Shown piece after piece: positions 1 to 8,276 of a DNA stretch of 9,197 bases. The stretch spans positions 1 to 9,197 of the forward strand of contig JAIERC010000109.1 of the NCBI GenBank assembly GCA_019747165.1, read 5' to 3'. Under the pieces are notes generated by a model. That model was not told where the DNA came from. It searched no databases and saw nothing but the letters and a program-made list of their open reading frames with translations. Every line of letters begins with the position of its first letter. Within the stretch, counting starts at the first letter, position 1. The translations under genes were made by a program, and so were the position numbers. This DNA comes from Sphingomonas sp. (GTDB lineage Bacteria; Pseudomonadota; Alphaproteobacteria; Sphingomonadales; Sphingomonadaceae).

Positions 1-2
1 TT

Positions 3-1043
3 CTTGGCCGCGCGCTGCGCACCGAATGCGACCTTGATTCAACCACCACCCATATCAGCCAGGTCCCCAGCCGCTCTCTGCTTTCCCGGCTGACCGATCA
101 TTATCTGCAAATCATCGCCAATCGCGCGCCAATCGGCTTCGAAGCGGAATTTGTGAGCATTCGCGGCCATAACACCATGTATCGCGGCATTTTGATGCCA
201 TTTTCGTCCGACGATGACACGATCGATTTCATTTATGGCGTGATCAACTGGAAAGAGCTGGTCGATGCCGAAACCCAGGCCAAGCTCAACGCCGAAATTG
301 CTGCCGCGGTCCGCCAGGCACCCCGTCAGGCTGTGACGGCAACGGCCCCGACTTGGGCAAGTGGCCCAAGCGCCAGCCAGGACGATTTCGAAGATGCGCA
401 CGAACCATCCACCGACGACGATTCCGCCTTCGTAATCGCCGCGGGGCTTGCCGATCAATTGATGCTCGCCCAGCAAACCGCCGCCGCCGCGCGCGCAGCC
501 GATACGCGGAGCCGGTCTGCGCTGTACCGCGCGCTTGGTCGCGCCTTTGATTTTTCGATCGCGGCCAGTGCTGATCCAGTTGGTTATACGGCCTTATTGG
601 CGGGGGCCGGGATCACCGAACAAGCCCGCGCGCCGATGACGCCGGTCGTCAAGCTGATCTTTGGCCAGGATTATGACAAAACGCGACTCACCGAATTTGC
701 GGCCGTCCTTGCCCATGCGCGGCGCTGCAACGTCCCTGTCGGCGCGCTCGCCGATTTTCTTGATATGGCAGAAGGCGGGATCAAAGGCATTGTCGCCGCC
801 GAACGCGCGCTGCGCCGCCCTGCCCCGCGCCCTGCCCCGTCTTCACACCGGCTGACGGCTGCACGCGCAGCGCTCAGCATGTGCGCGCCAATCGCAACGA
901 TCGATTTCCCGGGCGACCTTCCCAAGGGATCGTTCGTTTTGCTCGTCGCGCGCGCTGGCGATGCGGGCCAATTGGAGATTATTGCGAGTGTTTCGGGTGA
1001 CGATCGCCGCGCCGGACCGATCATTGAGCAGGCCGCGCGCTAA
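3..1043 (+). CDS. PAS-domain protein, N-terminus missing (cut by left edge)
   Basis: The frame is open from the left edge to the TAA at 1041-1043, giving 346 visible residues; the true start lies outside the window. Residues 1 to about 80 look like the second half of a PAS domain, with the segment LSRLTDHYLQIIANRAPIGF, then RGHNTMYRGILMPFSSDD and a closing strand FIYGVINWKE. This resembles the PAS_5-type proteins of alphaproteobacteria. An acidic, Ala-rich linker follows. A second conserved-looking helical block spans about residues 170-273 (SRSALYRALGRAFDF to GIKGIVAAERALRRP), and the tail contains a hydrophobic strand GSFVLLVARAG. No kinase, GGDEF or DNA-binding motif is visible in this part, so its output is unknown. 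A similar protein commonly precedes the large glutamate dehydrogenase in sphingomonads, as far as I recall. That suggests a linked sensory or regulatory role, but this is inference. No transmembrane segment is evident. Confidence 0.8.
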   Translation, partial: LGRALRTECDLDSTTTHISQVPSRSLLSRLTDHYLQIIANRAPIGFEAEFVSIRGHNTMYRGILMPFSSDDDTIDFIYGVINWKELVDAETQAKLNAEIAAAVRQAPRQAVTATAPTWASGPSASQDDFEDAHEPSTDDDSAFVIAAGLADQLMLAQQTAAAARAADTRSRSALYRALGRAFDFSIAASADPVGYTALLAGAGITEQARAPMTPVVKLIFGQDYDKTRLTEFAAVLAHARRCNVPVGALADFLDMAEGGIKGIVAAERALRRPAPRPAPSSHRLTAARAALSMCAPIATIDFPGDLPKGSFVLLVARAGDAGQLEIIASVSGDDRRAGPIIEQAAR

Positions 1044-1133
1044 CCCGTCAGCCGGTGTCAGCACCGCGATTTCAGTGCAGCGCAGAGCGCGCAGACTCTT
1101 GAGCTAATCGCTGGCTGGGCGCATAGCGCTGCA

Positions 1134-4100
1134 ATGGTAAAAGCCACGCTGAAATCGCTGTCTGATGCGCTTGCTATCAGGTTGGTAGAGGGTGCCCTGC
1201 CGGGCGAATTGGAGGGGTTCGGTAAGGCCGAGCGTGCCGAGGCCGCGCGCTTCATGGCCGCCACAGCCGGCCAGCGTCCGCCAGGCACGCCTCGGCTGGA
1301 GCTGGAAAGCATCTCGGCAGATCCGATGCACCGGCAGATGCGACTCGCCATCGTCAATGACGATATGCCCTTTCTTGTCGATTCGATCGCCGCAACGATC
1401 GGCGCGCATGACGTGGCGATCGAACGGATCATCCACCCGGTTCTGCCCGTCGAGCGGGACAGTGCGGGCAAATTGCTGAGCGTCGGCACTGGCCACCCCG
1501 AATCGATGATCTATATCGAAATGGAACGCGCCGATGCCCGGGTCCGGCGCGCCTTGCTCGCTGATCTTGAACGCAATCTTGGCAATGTCCGTGCCGCTGT
1601 GACCGATTGGTTGACAATGCAGGCGCGGATGGAAGCCGATGCTGAAGCGCTGGCGCGCACCACGGACGCGGGCGCACGCGAGGGCGCGGCCCTGATTAGC
1701 TGGTTTGCTGACCGCAAGCTGACCTTGCTTGGCTACGAACACTGGCTGCGCGACGGCCGAGTGACAGAAAGCCTGGGAATCGCGCGTCAGCCGCAGCCCG
1801 TACCGCTGCTTGCCGCTGCGTCGCGTGTGCTGGCAATGGAATGGTTCGAAGCGGGCAACGTTCCGCCGCTCGTCGTCAAATCCAATCTGATTTCCGGCGT
1901 CCATCGCCATGTGCCGCTTGATCTGGTGATCGTGCCCGTAATGGACGGCAAGAAAATCGCTGGGCTGTCGATTCATACCGGGCTGTGGACCAGCGCTGCG
2001 CTTGGTGCACCCCCGCAAGAGGTGCCGGTGCTCCGCGCGCGCCTCGCTATGCTTGAACAAAAGCTGGGCTTTGATCCACGTGGCCATACCGGCAAGGCGC
2101 TCAATCATGCATTGGGCGCGTTGCCGCATGATCTGGTGACAGCGTTTGATCAGGAGTCACTGGAACGATTATCGTTGACTGCCATGTCATTGGCGGATCG
2201 CCCCCGCGCCGAAATGGTGCTGGTGCGATCAATGCTTGGCCGACACATGTTCGCCTTTGTCTGGCTACAGCGCGACGATCTATCAACCGCGCGGCGGATC
2301 GCAATTGGCGACATGCTGGCGACGGCATCGAACGGGTCGCTGCTCAATTGGTCGATCGCGCTTGAAGACGGCGTCGTCGCGATGATCCGCTACACTTTCG
2401 ATCTGCGTGGCGAAGGGCGAATGCCGGAAACCGCACCGCTCAACCAGCGCTTGCAGCATATGGTCCGCGGTTGGGTTCCCGCTGTTGAAGCGGCACTCGC
2501 CGAACAATTGGAGCCGACCCGTGCCGCGCGGCTGGCCATGCGGCATGCGGCTAGCTTCCCTGAAGGCTATCGCACCGCCAATGGCGCGGCGGAGGCGGCG
2601 CAAGACATATTGCGGCTCGCCACGCTCAACGACAGCGGCGATCGATCGGTACGACTGTATCGAACCCAAACCGGACAGCGACTGAAAATCTATCGGCTGG
2701 GTGGCGCACTGGCGCTTTCCGATGCGGTGCCGGTGTTCGAGAATTTCGGTTTCCGGGTCATTGAAGAGGTGCCGACCGCGCTGACCGATGAAGCACAAGG
2801 CTTCGTCCATGATTTCGCGATTTCGGCAGGCGATTGGGCGCCGGCCGATGCGCTGGACGGTGACATGACCGTCCTCGAAAATGCCATTGCGGCGGTGTTG
2901 AACGGCAAGGCCGAAAATGATGCCTTTAACAGTCTGATCGTCGACGCGGGATTAGCGCCCAGCGCCGTGGTGCTGTTCCGCGCCTGGTTCCGCTATCTGC
3001 GCCAGGCCGGGATGAGTTATGGACTGGTGACGGTTGTCGATGCGCTACGCCGTGCGCCCGCGGTCGCCAAGGCCCTGATCCAGCGGTTCGAGGCCGCGCA
3101 TAGCCCGAAGTCAAAGCTGAGCGTCGAGGACGCCGCACGCGCGATCGATGCCGGGCTTGATGCCGTATCGGCGATCGACGACGACCGCATCCTGCGATCA
3201 ATCCGGGGCGTGATTGCCGCCACGTTGCGCACCAATGCCTTCGCGCCAGCGGCAGCCGAAGCACTTGCCTTCAAGCTTGATAGTCACAAGGTGCCGGGCC
3301 TTCCTGCCCCGCTGCCATGGCGGGAAATCTGGGTCTATTCGCCGCGTGTCGAGGGCATCCATCTGCGTGCCGGGCCCGTTGCGCGCGGTGGCCTGCGCTG
3401 GTCAGATCGGCGCGATGATTTCCGGACTGAAATTCTGGGCCTGATGAAGGCGCAGCGCGTCAAGAACGCCGTCATCGTCCCCACCGGTGCCAAGGGTGGC
3501 TTTTATCCCAAGCAGTTGCCGCCGCCCTCAAACCGCGATGCATGGCTCGCCGAAGGAACCGAAAGCTACCGCATTTTTATCCGGTCCTTGCTCTCGGTCA
3601 CCGACAATATTGTCGAAGGCAAGATTGTTCATCCGGAAAAGGTGACGATCCTTGACGATGACGATCCCTATTTCGTCGTCGCCGCCGACAAGGGCACCGC
3701 GACCTTTTCTGACGTTGCCAACGCGATTGCGCTCGAACGCGGCTTCTGGCTGGGCGATGCCTTCGCCAGCGGCGGCTCGCAAGGCTATGACCATAAGGCG
3801 ATGGCGATCACCGCCAAGGGCGCGTGGATCAGCGTTCAGCGCCACTTCGCCGAACGCGGTGTCGACGTCCAAACCCAACCGATCCGTGTCGTTGGCTGCG
3901 GTGATATGTCGGGTGACGTCTTTGGCAACGGGATGCTGCTGTCAAAGGCGATCAAACTGGTCGCGGCATTCGACCATCGCCACATCTTCTTTGATCCCGA
4001 TCCCAATCCGGCGACCAGCTGGGAAGAACGCGCGCGGATGTTTGCGCTGCCGCGCTCCAGCTGGGCAGATTATAATGAACAACTAATCTCCAAGGGCGGC

Positions 4101-5759
4101 GGCATCTTCGCCCGCAGCGAAAAATCGATCAAGCTATCCAAACAGATTCGCGATCTGCTGGGGATCGATGCGACGGAGCTTGATCCGGTTGCGCTGATTT
4201 CGGCGATCCTGAAAGCTCAGGTCGATTTGATTTGGTTCGGTGGCATCGGCACCTATGTGAAGGCCGCCGTCGAGAATAACATCCAGGTCGGCGATCCCGC
4301 CAATGACCGGCTGCGCATCAATGCCGAAGACGTCCGCGCGATTGCGATCGGCGAGGGCGCCAATCTGGGCGTGACCCAAGCGGGTCGCATCGCCTTTGCC
4401 GCCCATGGTGGCCGCATCAACACCGACTTCATCGACAATTCGGCCGGCGTCGATTGCTCGGATAATGAAGTCAACATCAAGATCGCGCTCAACCGCGAGA
4501 TGATCGAAGGCCGCTTGTCCTATGACAAGCGCAACAAGCTGCTCGTTTCGATGACCGACGATGTCGCGAGAATTGTGCTGGAGGATAACCGCTTGCAAAC
4601 CCTCGCCCTGTCGATCATGGAACATGATGGTGCCCAGGGGCTGCCAAGCTATGTCCGGCTGATCGAGATTTTCGAGGGCGCCGGCCGGCTCGACCGTGCG
4701 GTCGAGGGATTGGCGGGCAATGAGGATTTGCTCCGGCGCGCGCAGGAAGGGCGCGGACTGACGCGTCCCGAACTTGCCGTGCTGCTTGCGACGGCCAAGC
4801 TCGCGCTGCAGGATGCGATCGAGCATAGTCCGCTCGGCACCGACGCGATGCTGCGCGATGACCTCCACGCTGCGTTCCCCAAGGCGATGCGCACAAAATT
4901 CGCCGACGCGATCGACAGCCACCAGCTCCGCAGCGAGATTGTCGCGACCAAGCTTGCCAATCGGCTGATTAATCGGATGGGTGTGCTCCATCCCTTTGAA
5001 CTCGCCGAAGAGGAAGGCGCGTCGATGGCCGATATCGCGGCGATGTTCGTGGTGGTCGAGCAATTGTTCGACCTGCCGGCGCTGTGGGCGGAGATCGAGA
5101 CCGCCGCGATGCCCGAAGAGGCGCGGATCATCCTGTTTGACGAAGTCGCCATCGCCACGCGATCACAGATTGCCGATCTGCTGCGCGTAACCAAGCCAGG
5201 GACGAGCCCCGGCCCGGTACTAGGCCGCATCGCCAAGGGTTTTGGCGCGCTCGACAAGGCGGCCAAGGCGTTGCTCCTCGAAGAAGCGCAGACGCAAAGC
5301 CAGCGCATCGTCGAGCGGCTGGAGCGTTACGGCGTGCCATCCAAGCTGAGCCACAAGGTCCTGCGGTTGTTCGAGCTGGATGGCGTGATTGGCCTTGCCG
5401 AACTTGGCCAGCGGCTGGGTATCGACGAGACGGTGTTGGCACGCGCCTTCACCCGGCTCGGCCAGGCGCTCGGGCTTGATTGGGCGCAGACCAATGCGGC
5501 CTGGATCACCTCTAGCGATCCCTGGGAACGGCTATTGATTGCCGGGCTGGCGCGCGATTTCCAGCAGCTGCGGCTGGAGTTTCTCGGGCGGCATTCGGGC
5601 AACGACCCGCAGATGCTGGTCGAAACCTGGCTGACGGAGAATGCCAGCCGCGTCACCCAGTTCAAAGCACTGGTCGACCGCGCCCGCCGCGCGCCCGCGC
5701 CCAACGCCGCAATGCTGGCGCAGATTGCGGGACAGGCGCGGGTATTGCTGGGGCGCTAA
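1134..5759 (+). CDS. gdhB: Large (~180 kDa-type) NAD-specific glutamate dehydrogenase
   Basis: This 1541-residue cytoplasmic enzyme oxidatively deaminates L-glutamate to 2-oxoglutarate and ammonium with NAD+, feeding amino-acid carbon into the TCA cycle. The length fits the large bacterial GDH family, which is usually a little over 1500 residues. The N-terminal third (about 60-600) is the ACT-like regulatory region, with RQMRLAIVNDDMPFLVDSIA near residue 66 and GYEHW at 200-204. The catalytic domain carries RGGLRWSDRRDDFRTEILGL near 750-770, then lysines K772, K777 and K787 (the last in PTGAKGGF), which are candidate substrate or catalytic residues. DKGTATF begins at D852. The Rossmann dinucleotide motif VVGCGDMSGDVFGNG is at 919-933, and INTDFIDNSAGVDCSDNEVN lies further on. 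The start is well constrained: ATG 1134 is the only usual start codon in frame after the upstream stop. No clear Shine-Dalgarno precedes it. Related enzymes are allosterically controlled (arginine activation in Pseudomonas); whether that holds here cannot be seen. Confidence 0.97.
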   Translation: MVKATLKSLSDALAIRLVEGALPGELEGFGKAERAEAARFMAATAGQRPPGTPRLELESISADPMHRQMRLAIVNDDMPFLVDSIAATIGAHDVAIERIIHPVLPVERDSAGKLLSVGTGHPESMIYIEMERADARVRRALLADLERNLGNVRAAVTDWLTMQARMEADAEALARTTDAGAREGAALISWFADRKLTLLGYEHWLRDGRVTESLGIARQPQPVPLLAAASRVLAMEWFEAGNVPPLVVKSNLISGVHRHVPLDLVIVPVMDGKKIAGLSIHTGLWTSAALGAPPQEVPVLRARLAMLEQKLGFDPRGHTGKALNHALGALPHDLVTAFDQESLERLSLTAMSLADRPRAEMVLVRSMLGRHMFAFVWLQRDDLSTARRIAIGDMLATASNGSLLNWSIALEDGVVAMIRYTFDLRGEGRMPETAPLNQRLQHMVRGWVPAVEAALAEQLEPTRAARLAMRHAASFPEGYRTANGAAEAAQDILRLATLNDSGDRSVRLYRTQTGQRLKIYRLGGALALSDAVPVFENFGFRVIEEVPTALTDEAQGFVHDFAISAGDWAPADALDGDMTVLENAIAAVLNGKAENDAFNSLIVDAGLAPSAVVLFRAWFRYLRQAGMSYGLVTVVDALRRAPAVAKALIQRFEAAHSPKSKLSVEDAARAIDAGLDAVSAIDDDRILRSIRGVIAATLRTNAFAPAAAEALAFKLDSHKVPGLPAPLPWREIWVYSPRVEGIHLRAGPVARGGLRWSDRRDDFRTEILGLMKAQRVKNAVIVPTGAKGGFYPKQLPPPSNRDAWLAEGTESYRIFIRSLLSVTDNIVEGKIVHPEKVTILDDDDPYFVVAADKGTATFSDVANAIALERGFWLGDAFASGGSQGYDHKAMAITAKGAWISVQRHFAERGVDVQTQPIRVVGCGDMSGDVFGNGMLLSKAIKLVAAFDHRHIFFDPDPNPATSWEERARMFALPRSSWADYNEQLISKGGGIFARSEKSIKLSKQIRDLLGIDATELDPVALISAILKAQVDLIWFGGIGTYVKAAVENNIQVGDPANDRLRINAEDVRAIAIGEGANLGVTQAGRIAFAAHGGRINTDFIDNSAGVDCSDNEVNIKIALNREMIEGRLSYDKRNKLLVSMTDDVARIVLEDNRLQTLALSIMEHDGAQGLPSYVRLIEIFEGAGRLDRAVEGLAGNEDLLRRAQEGRGLTRPELAVLLATAKLALQDAIEHSPLGTDAMLRDDLHAAFPKAMRTKFADAIDSHQLRSEIVATKLANRLINRMGVLHPFELAEEEGASMADIAAMFVVVEQLFDLPALWAEIETAAMPEEARIILFDEVAIATRSQIADLLRVTKPGTSPGPVLGRIAKGFGALDKAAKALLLEEAQTQSQRIVERLERYGVPSKLSHKVLRLFELDGVIGLAELGQRLGIDETVLARAFTRLGQALGLDWAQTNAAWITSSDPWERLLIAGLARDFQQLRLEFLGRHSGNDPQMLVETWLTENASRVTQFKALVDRARRAPAPNAAMLAQIAGQARVLLGR

Positions 5760-5774
5760 CGTGTGATGACGTCG

Positions 5775-5877
5775 GATTGAATCAACCCATACCCCGTTCG
5801 CCCTGAGCGAAGTCGAAGGGCATGCGGCGCGCGTGGGCTTCGACTTCGCTCAGCCCGAACGGGTATGAGGTTCAATC
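5775..5877. repeat. REP-like imperfect palindrome in copy 1
   Basis: The inner stem is a perfect 16-bp pairing of CTGAGCGAAGTCGAAG (5803-5818) with CTTCGACTTCGCTCAG (5838-5853), around a 19-nt loop rich in GCGC. A 2x2 CC/CC mismatch separates it from a second perfect 8-bp stem, CCCGTTCG (5793-5800) with CGAACGGG (5856-5863). Weaker pairing continues outward: CATA (5788-5791) with TATG (5864-5867), and GATTG (5775-5779) with CAATC (5873-5877). The core is a type of extragenic palindrome that I recall as frequent in sphingomonad genomes. Transcribed from either side it would fold strongly, so it could stabilise 3' ends or limit read-through between the converging genes. There is no uridine tract typical of an intrinsic terminator. 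Confidence 0.85.
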
Positions 5878-5899
5878 GACCTAACGCCATCATCCTCTA

Positions 5900-5922
5900 G
5901 CTTGGCCTGCCCGAGGCCAAGC
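5900..5922. terminator. Perfect 9-bp hairpin, weak terminator candidate
   Basis: GCTTGGCCT (5900-5908) pairs perfectly with AGGCCAAGC (5914-5922) across a 5-nt loop, GCCCG. Copy 2 has the corresponding segment at 6069-6091, but four substitutions disrupt the stem. The downstream base run is only CTTTA on the plus strand and TAGAGG on the minus strand, so it lacks the U-tract of a standard intrinsic terminator. It could still help end receptor or dehydrogenase transcripts. Confidence 0.35.
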
Positions 5923-5929
5923 CTTTAGA

Positions 5930-6098
5930 GTGTGATGACTTTGGATTGGTCCAACCCATACCCCGTTCGCCCTGAGCGAAGTCGAAGGGCATGCGGCGCG
6001 CCTGGGCTTCGACTTCGCTCAGCCCTAACGGGTGTGAGGTTGAATCGACCTAACGCCACCATTCTGTAGCTTGGCCTGCTGGAGCCGAAGCCGTTAGA
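5930..6098. repeat. Tandem 169-bp intergenic repeat, copy 2
   Basis: This second copy directly abuts copy 1. Its right end (CCGTTAGA) contains the complement of the receptor's TAA stop (6094-6096) plus two bases of the final Phe codon. Together the two copies fill almost all of the roughly 334 bp between the convergent dehydrogenase and receptor genes, so that gap holds no other gene that I can support. The boundary inside the stop codon suggests the duplicated segment was originally the sequence just downstream of the receptor gene; this is inference. Confidence 0.9.
5944..6046. repeat. REP-like imperfect palindrome in copy 2
   Basis: This is the second copy of the palindrome, 169 bp away. 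The 16-bp inner stem is preserved without change (5972-5987 with 6007-6022). The outer 8-bp stem has lost one pair because CCGAACGG became CCTAACGG, and the flanking arms also differ (GTATGAGG to GTGTGAGG, TTCAATCG to TTGAATCG). The inner core is therefore better conserved than the outer arms. Confidence 0.82.
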
Positions 6099-8235
6099 AC
6101 CGGGCGCGCAGGGTGAAGCGCGCATTGGTTGGCGCGCCGGTCGAGATATTGACGTCGTTATGCGCAACCGGGAAATAGGTCGTGTTCGTGACATTCTCGA
6201 CATTCACTTGCGCGTCGATCTTGTCGGTGAGCTTCACGAACAGCGCGAGATCGAGGCGGGTATAGGCGGGCAGCGTTACGGCGTTGCTGATCGTCGCGAA
6301 CTGATCAGCCTGATGATACAGGCCAACACCGACGCCGAGCCGATCAAGCAACTGGTAGCGGTTCCACAGCGAAAACTGATGACGTGGCACCTGCGCCACT
6401 TGCCGTCCTTGCGGCGCGTTGACCGTGGTGCCGGTGATTTCGGCCTCGGTATAGGCATAGCCCAAGCTGGTCTGCCACCGCTTGGTGAGGTTACCCGTGA
6501 CGCCGAACTCGACACCTTTTGACCGCTGCGCGCCCGTCAGCACGATGGTGCCCGGCGTCGGGCCCGTGGCGCGCGTGTTGGTGCGATCGAGCTGATAGAG
6601 GGCAAGGGTCGTCTGGAGCGCCGGTGTCACGTCCCACTTCACGCCGATTTCGTAATTGTCGAAGCGTTCGGGCACCAAGGCCGCGAGCGTGGCGGTAAGC
6701 GACAGAAACTGATCGCCCGATTGCGGCAGGTAAGACCGCGTATAGCTGCCATAGAGGGATGCATTGGCTGCAGGCTTCAGCACCAGCCCAAAGCGCGGCG
6801 ACCACAGATCATCGCTGCGCTGAAGTCGCTCCCCGGTAAAAAGATTGTTCACGACCAGGTCGGTCCGGTCGTAGCGCAGCCCCGCAATCACATCGACATG
6901 GTCACCAAAACTAATCTGGTCCTGCAGATAGACTGATCCTTGCGTCAGCGCGCTGCGCGTCTGGCGGTTGCTATCGCCGTCCCGGCCAGCGATGAAGGCG
7001 AATGACGGAACGACGAAGGGATCGCTGAGCGCCACGCCCGTCACACGGCGGTTTGCAGCGGTCAGCGGTGCGGCGGGATTGAAGAAGCCGTTAAGTCGTT
7101 CATTGCCGCTTTGCTGCCGGGTATATTCGCCGCCGAACAACACGACATGATCGATCCCACCCGTCGATCCGCGCCATTCGGCATTGCCCTGCGCGATGAA
7201 GTTCTCGCGCTGGGTAAAGTCATTATACGCTTCAACTCCCAACGTGCGCGCGCCCGTTGTCGGATTGACCGATATGGGGGTGGCGGGGAAGGCATTGGCG
7301 TAGGACTTGTTGTAGTCGCCATAGAGCAACTGCGCGTTCACGGTGAGCTGATCGGTCAGTGGCGCTTCAGCGCGCGCGCGGACGACATTGGCTTCAAAAG
7401 GCGAGCGATTGATGCCGGGCGCGCCGAAAAACGTATCGCGAAATCCGGTAAGCGGGCGGCCGGCAAGCGAGGGCACGCCGCGATCGGTGACGCGGACATC
7501 GCTGACATGTTCATAGCCAAGCTGCAGCTTGATGCCGCCGGCCAGTTCGGTGCCAATCACCGGATTGAGCGCATAACGGGCGCCGTTATAAAAATCGCGG
7601 TGGTTGTCGAGCGCTTCGTAAAAACCGTTGAGCCGAAGTGCCGCCCCGCCAAGATCGACATTCACGTCGCCAGTTACCGCCCAGCTGCCAAACGTATCGC
7701 CGGTCGCTTCGGCCGTCGCCCTGGTGCTGCCAATGATCGGGCCTTTGCTCACCCGATTGACCACCCCGCCACCGCCGCCGCGACCGAAGATTGTCGCGTT
7801 GGGGCCCTTCAGCACCTCGACCCGATCGACATTATAAAAGCCGCGAAAATACTGAATGTCGTCGCGAAGACCGTCGACGAAGAAATCTGCGGTGGAGTTG
7901 TTGCCGCGCAGCGTGATCTGGTCGCGATTGCCCTCACCCTGCCCCGCCGAAACGCCGGGCACGAAGCGCACCAGATCAGCAACTGATCGGATCGCCTGAT
8001 CGTCAATCTGCTCGCGGGTCAGCACCGTGATCGCCTGCGGCACGTCCACCAGCGGCGTCTTGGTCTTGGTCGCGCTGCTCGTCTGTTCGGTGCGATAGCC
8101 TTCGATCTTGCCCGTCACGATAATCTCGGTGCCGGTTTGCGGCCCGGCGGCCATGTCGATGTCGTCGGTTGGCAAGGCATGTGCCGGCACCGCCAGGAAC
8201 AGGGCAGTGGTGGCGAGCAAGGTTGACGCACGCAT
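6094..8235 (-). CDS. TonB-dependent siderophore receptor (Fiu-like)
   Basis: This 713-residue outer-membrane receptor should import an iron-siderophore complex using energy transmitted by TonB-ExbBD. Residues 1-20 form a signal peptide ending VPAHA, with likely cleavage after Ala20. A TonB box-like segment TEIIVTG is at 36-42. The plug domain covers about residues 58-168 and includes DVPQAITVLTREQIDDQA, then FFVDGLRDDIQYFRGFYNVD (118-137), then VLKGPNATIFGRGGGGGVVN (141-160). The rest is a beta-barrel ending in the terminal-aromatic strand RFTLRARF, and YFPVAHNDVNISTGAP precedes it. The glycine run and this C-terminal segment resemble catecholate receptors of the Fiu type, but the ligand cannot be fixed from sequence. 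The ATG at 8235 is supported by the signal peptide directly after it and by GGGGA ten bases upstream. It has its own promoter region with Fur-like operators, consistent with induction under iron limitation. Confidence 0.95.
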   Translation of the reverse strand: MRASTLLATTALFLAVPAHALPTDDIDMAAGPQTGTEIIVTGKIEGYRTEQTSSATKTKTPLVDVPQAITVLTREQIDDQAIRSVADLVRFVPGVSAGQGEGNRDQITLRGNNSTADFFVDGLRDDIQYFRGFYNVDRVEVLKGPNATIFGRGGGGGVVNRVSKGPIIGSTRATAEATGDTFGSWAVTGDVNVDLGGAALRLNGFYEALDNHRDFYNGARYALNPVIGTELAGGIKLQLGYEHVSDVRVTDRGVPSLAGRPLTGFRDTFFGAPGINRSPFEANVVRARAEAPLTDQLTVNAQLLYGDYNKSYANAFPATPISVNPTTGARTLGVEAYNDFTQRENFIAQGNAEWRGSTGGIDHVVLFGGEYTRQQSGNERLNGFFNPAAPLTAANRRVTGVALSDPFVVPSFAFIAGRDGDSNRQTRSALTQGSVYLQDQISFGDHVDVIAGLRYDRTDLVVNNLFTGERLQRSDDLWSPRFGLVLKPAANASLYGSYTRSYLPQSGDQFLSLTATLAALVPERFDNYEIGVKWDVTPALQTTLALYQLDRTNTRATGPTPGTIVLTGAQRSKGVEFGVTGNLTKRWQTSLGYAYTEAEITGTTVNAPQGRQVAQVPRHQFSLWNRYQLLDRLGVGVGLYHQADQFATISNAVTLPAYTRLDLALFVKLTDKIDAQVNVENVTNTTYFPVAHNDVNISTGAPTNARFTLRARF

Positions 8236-8253
8236 ATGTAATCGGTCCCCAAT

Positions 8254-8268
8254 TGCGAATGACTCGCG
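8254..8268 (-). promoter_or_regulatory. Fur-box-like operator 1 (around predicted start site)
   Basis: TGCGAATGACTCGCG on the plus strand is the core of a 19-bp near-palindrome, ATTGCGAATGACTCGCGAT (8252-8270), with one mismatch between its 7-bp arms. It partly matches the 7-1-7 Fur consensus TGANAATNATTNTCA. It lies just downstream of the predicted transcription start, so binding there would block initiation or early elongation. The assignment to Fur is by motif resemblance only. Confidence 0.6.
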
Positions 8269-8276
8269 ATAGGGAG

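Larger units (their letters stand above)
5761..5929. repeat. Tandem 169-bp intergenic repeat, copy 1
   Basis: This unit begins two bases after the dehydrogenase stop codon and ends with CCTTTAGA, where copy 2 starts immediately. Hand alignment without gaps gives about 17 differences in 169 positions relative to copy 2. Differences cluster at the outer ends, and 40 consecutive positions (5791-5830) are identical. It contains a REP-like palindrome and a separate 9-bp hairpin. No convincing coding sequence is seen in it. Confidence 0.9.

Noticed and set aside
1051..1066. Small hairpin CGGTG-TCAG-CACCG between the PAS and dehydrogenase genes
   Set aside because: A stem of only about five pairs with no U-tract is too weak to call a terminator or regulatory element.
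1099..1127. Promoter-like TTGAGC, 17 bp, CATAGC just before the dehydrogenase
   Set aside because: The -10 is poor, and initiation would fall at or after the ATG. I treat it as a chance match; cotranscription with the PAS gene or a promoter further upstream is more plausible.
1104..2129. Long antisense open frame (341 codons) opposite the dehydrogenase N-terminal region
   Set aside because: It lies wholly antisense to conserved dehydrogenase sequence. Its translation is rich in Arg, His and Gln with no recognisable domain, typical of a mirror frame in G+C-rich DNA.
4134..5063. Antisense open frame (309 codons) opposite the dehydrogenase C-terminal region
   Set aside because: It is fully covered by the well-supported dehydrogenase gene on the other strand. 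The translation has no known motif and the composition expected of an antisense shadow.
5925..6203. Minus-strand open frame across the tandem repeats and the receptor 3' end
   Set aside because: It overlaps the receptor C-terminus in another frame and reads through the REP palindrome. Nothing supports it as protein-coding.
7111..7986. Plus-strand open frame (291 codons) within the receptor gene
   Set aside because: It is antisense to the receptor beta-barrel and plug. No domain or ribosome binding site was recognised, so it is a shadow frame.
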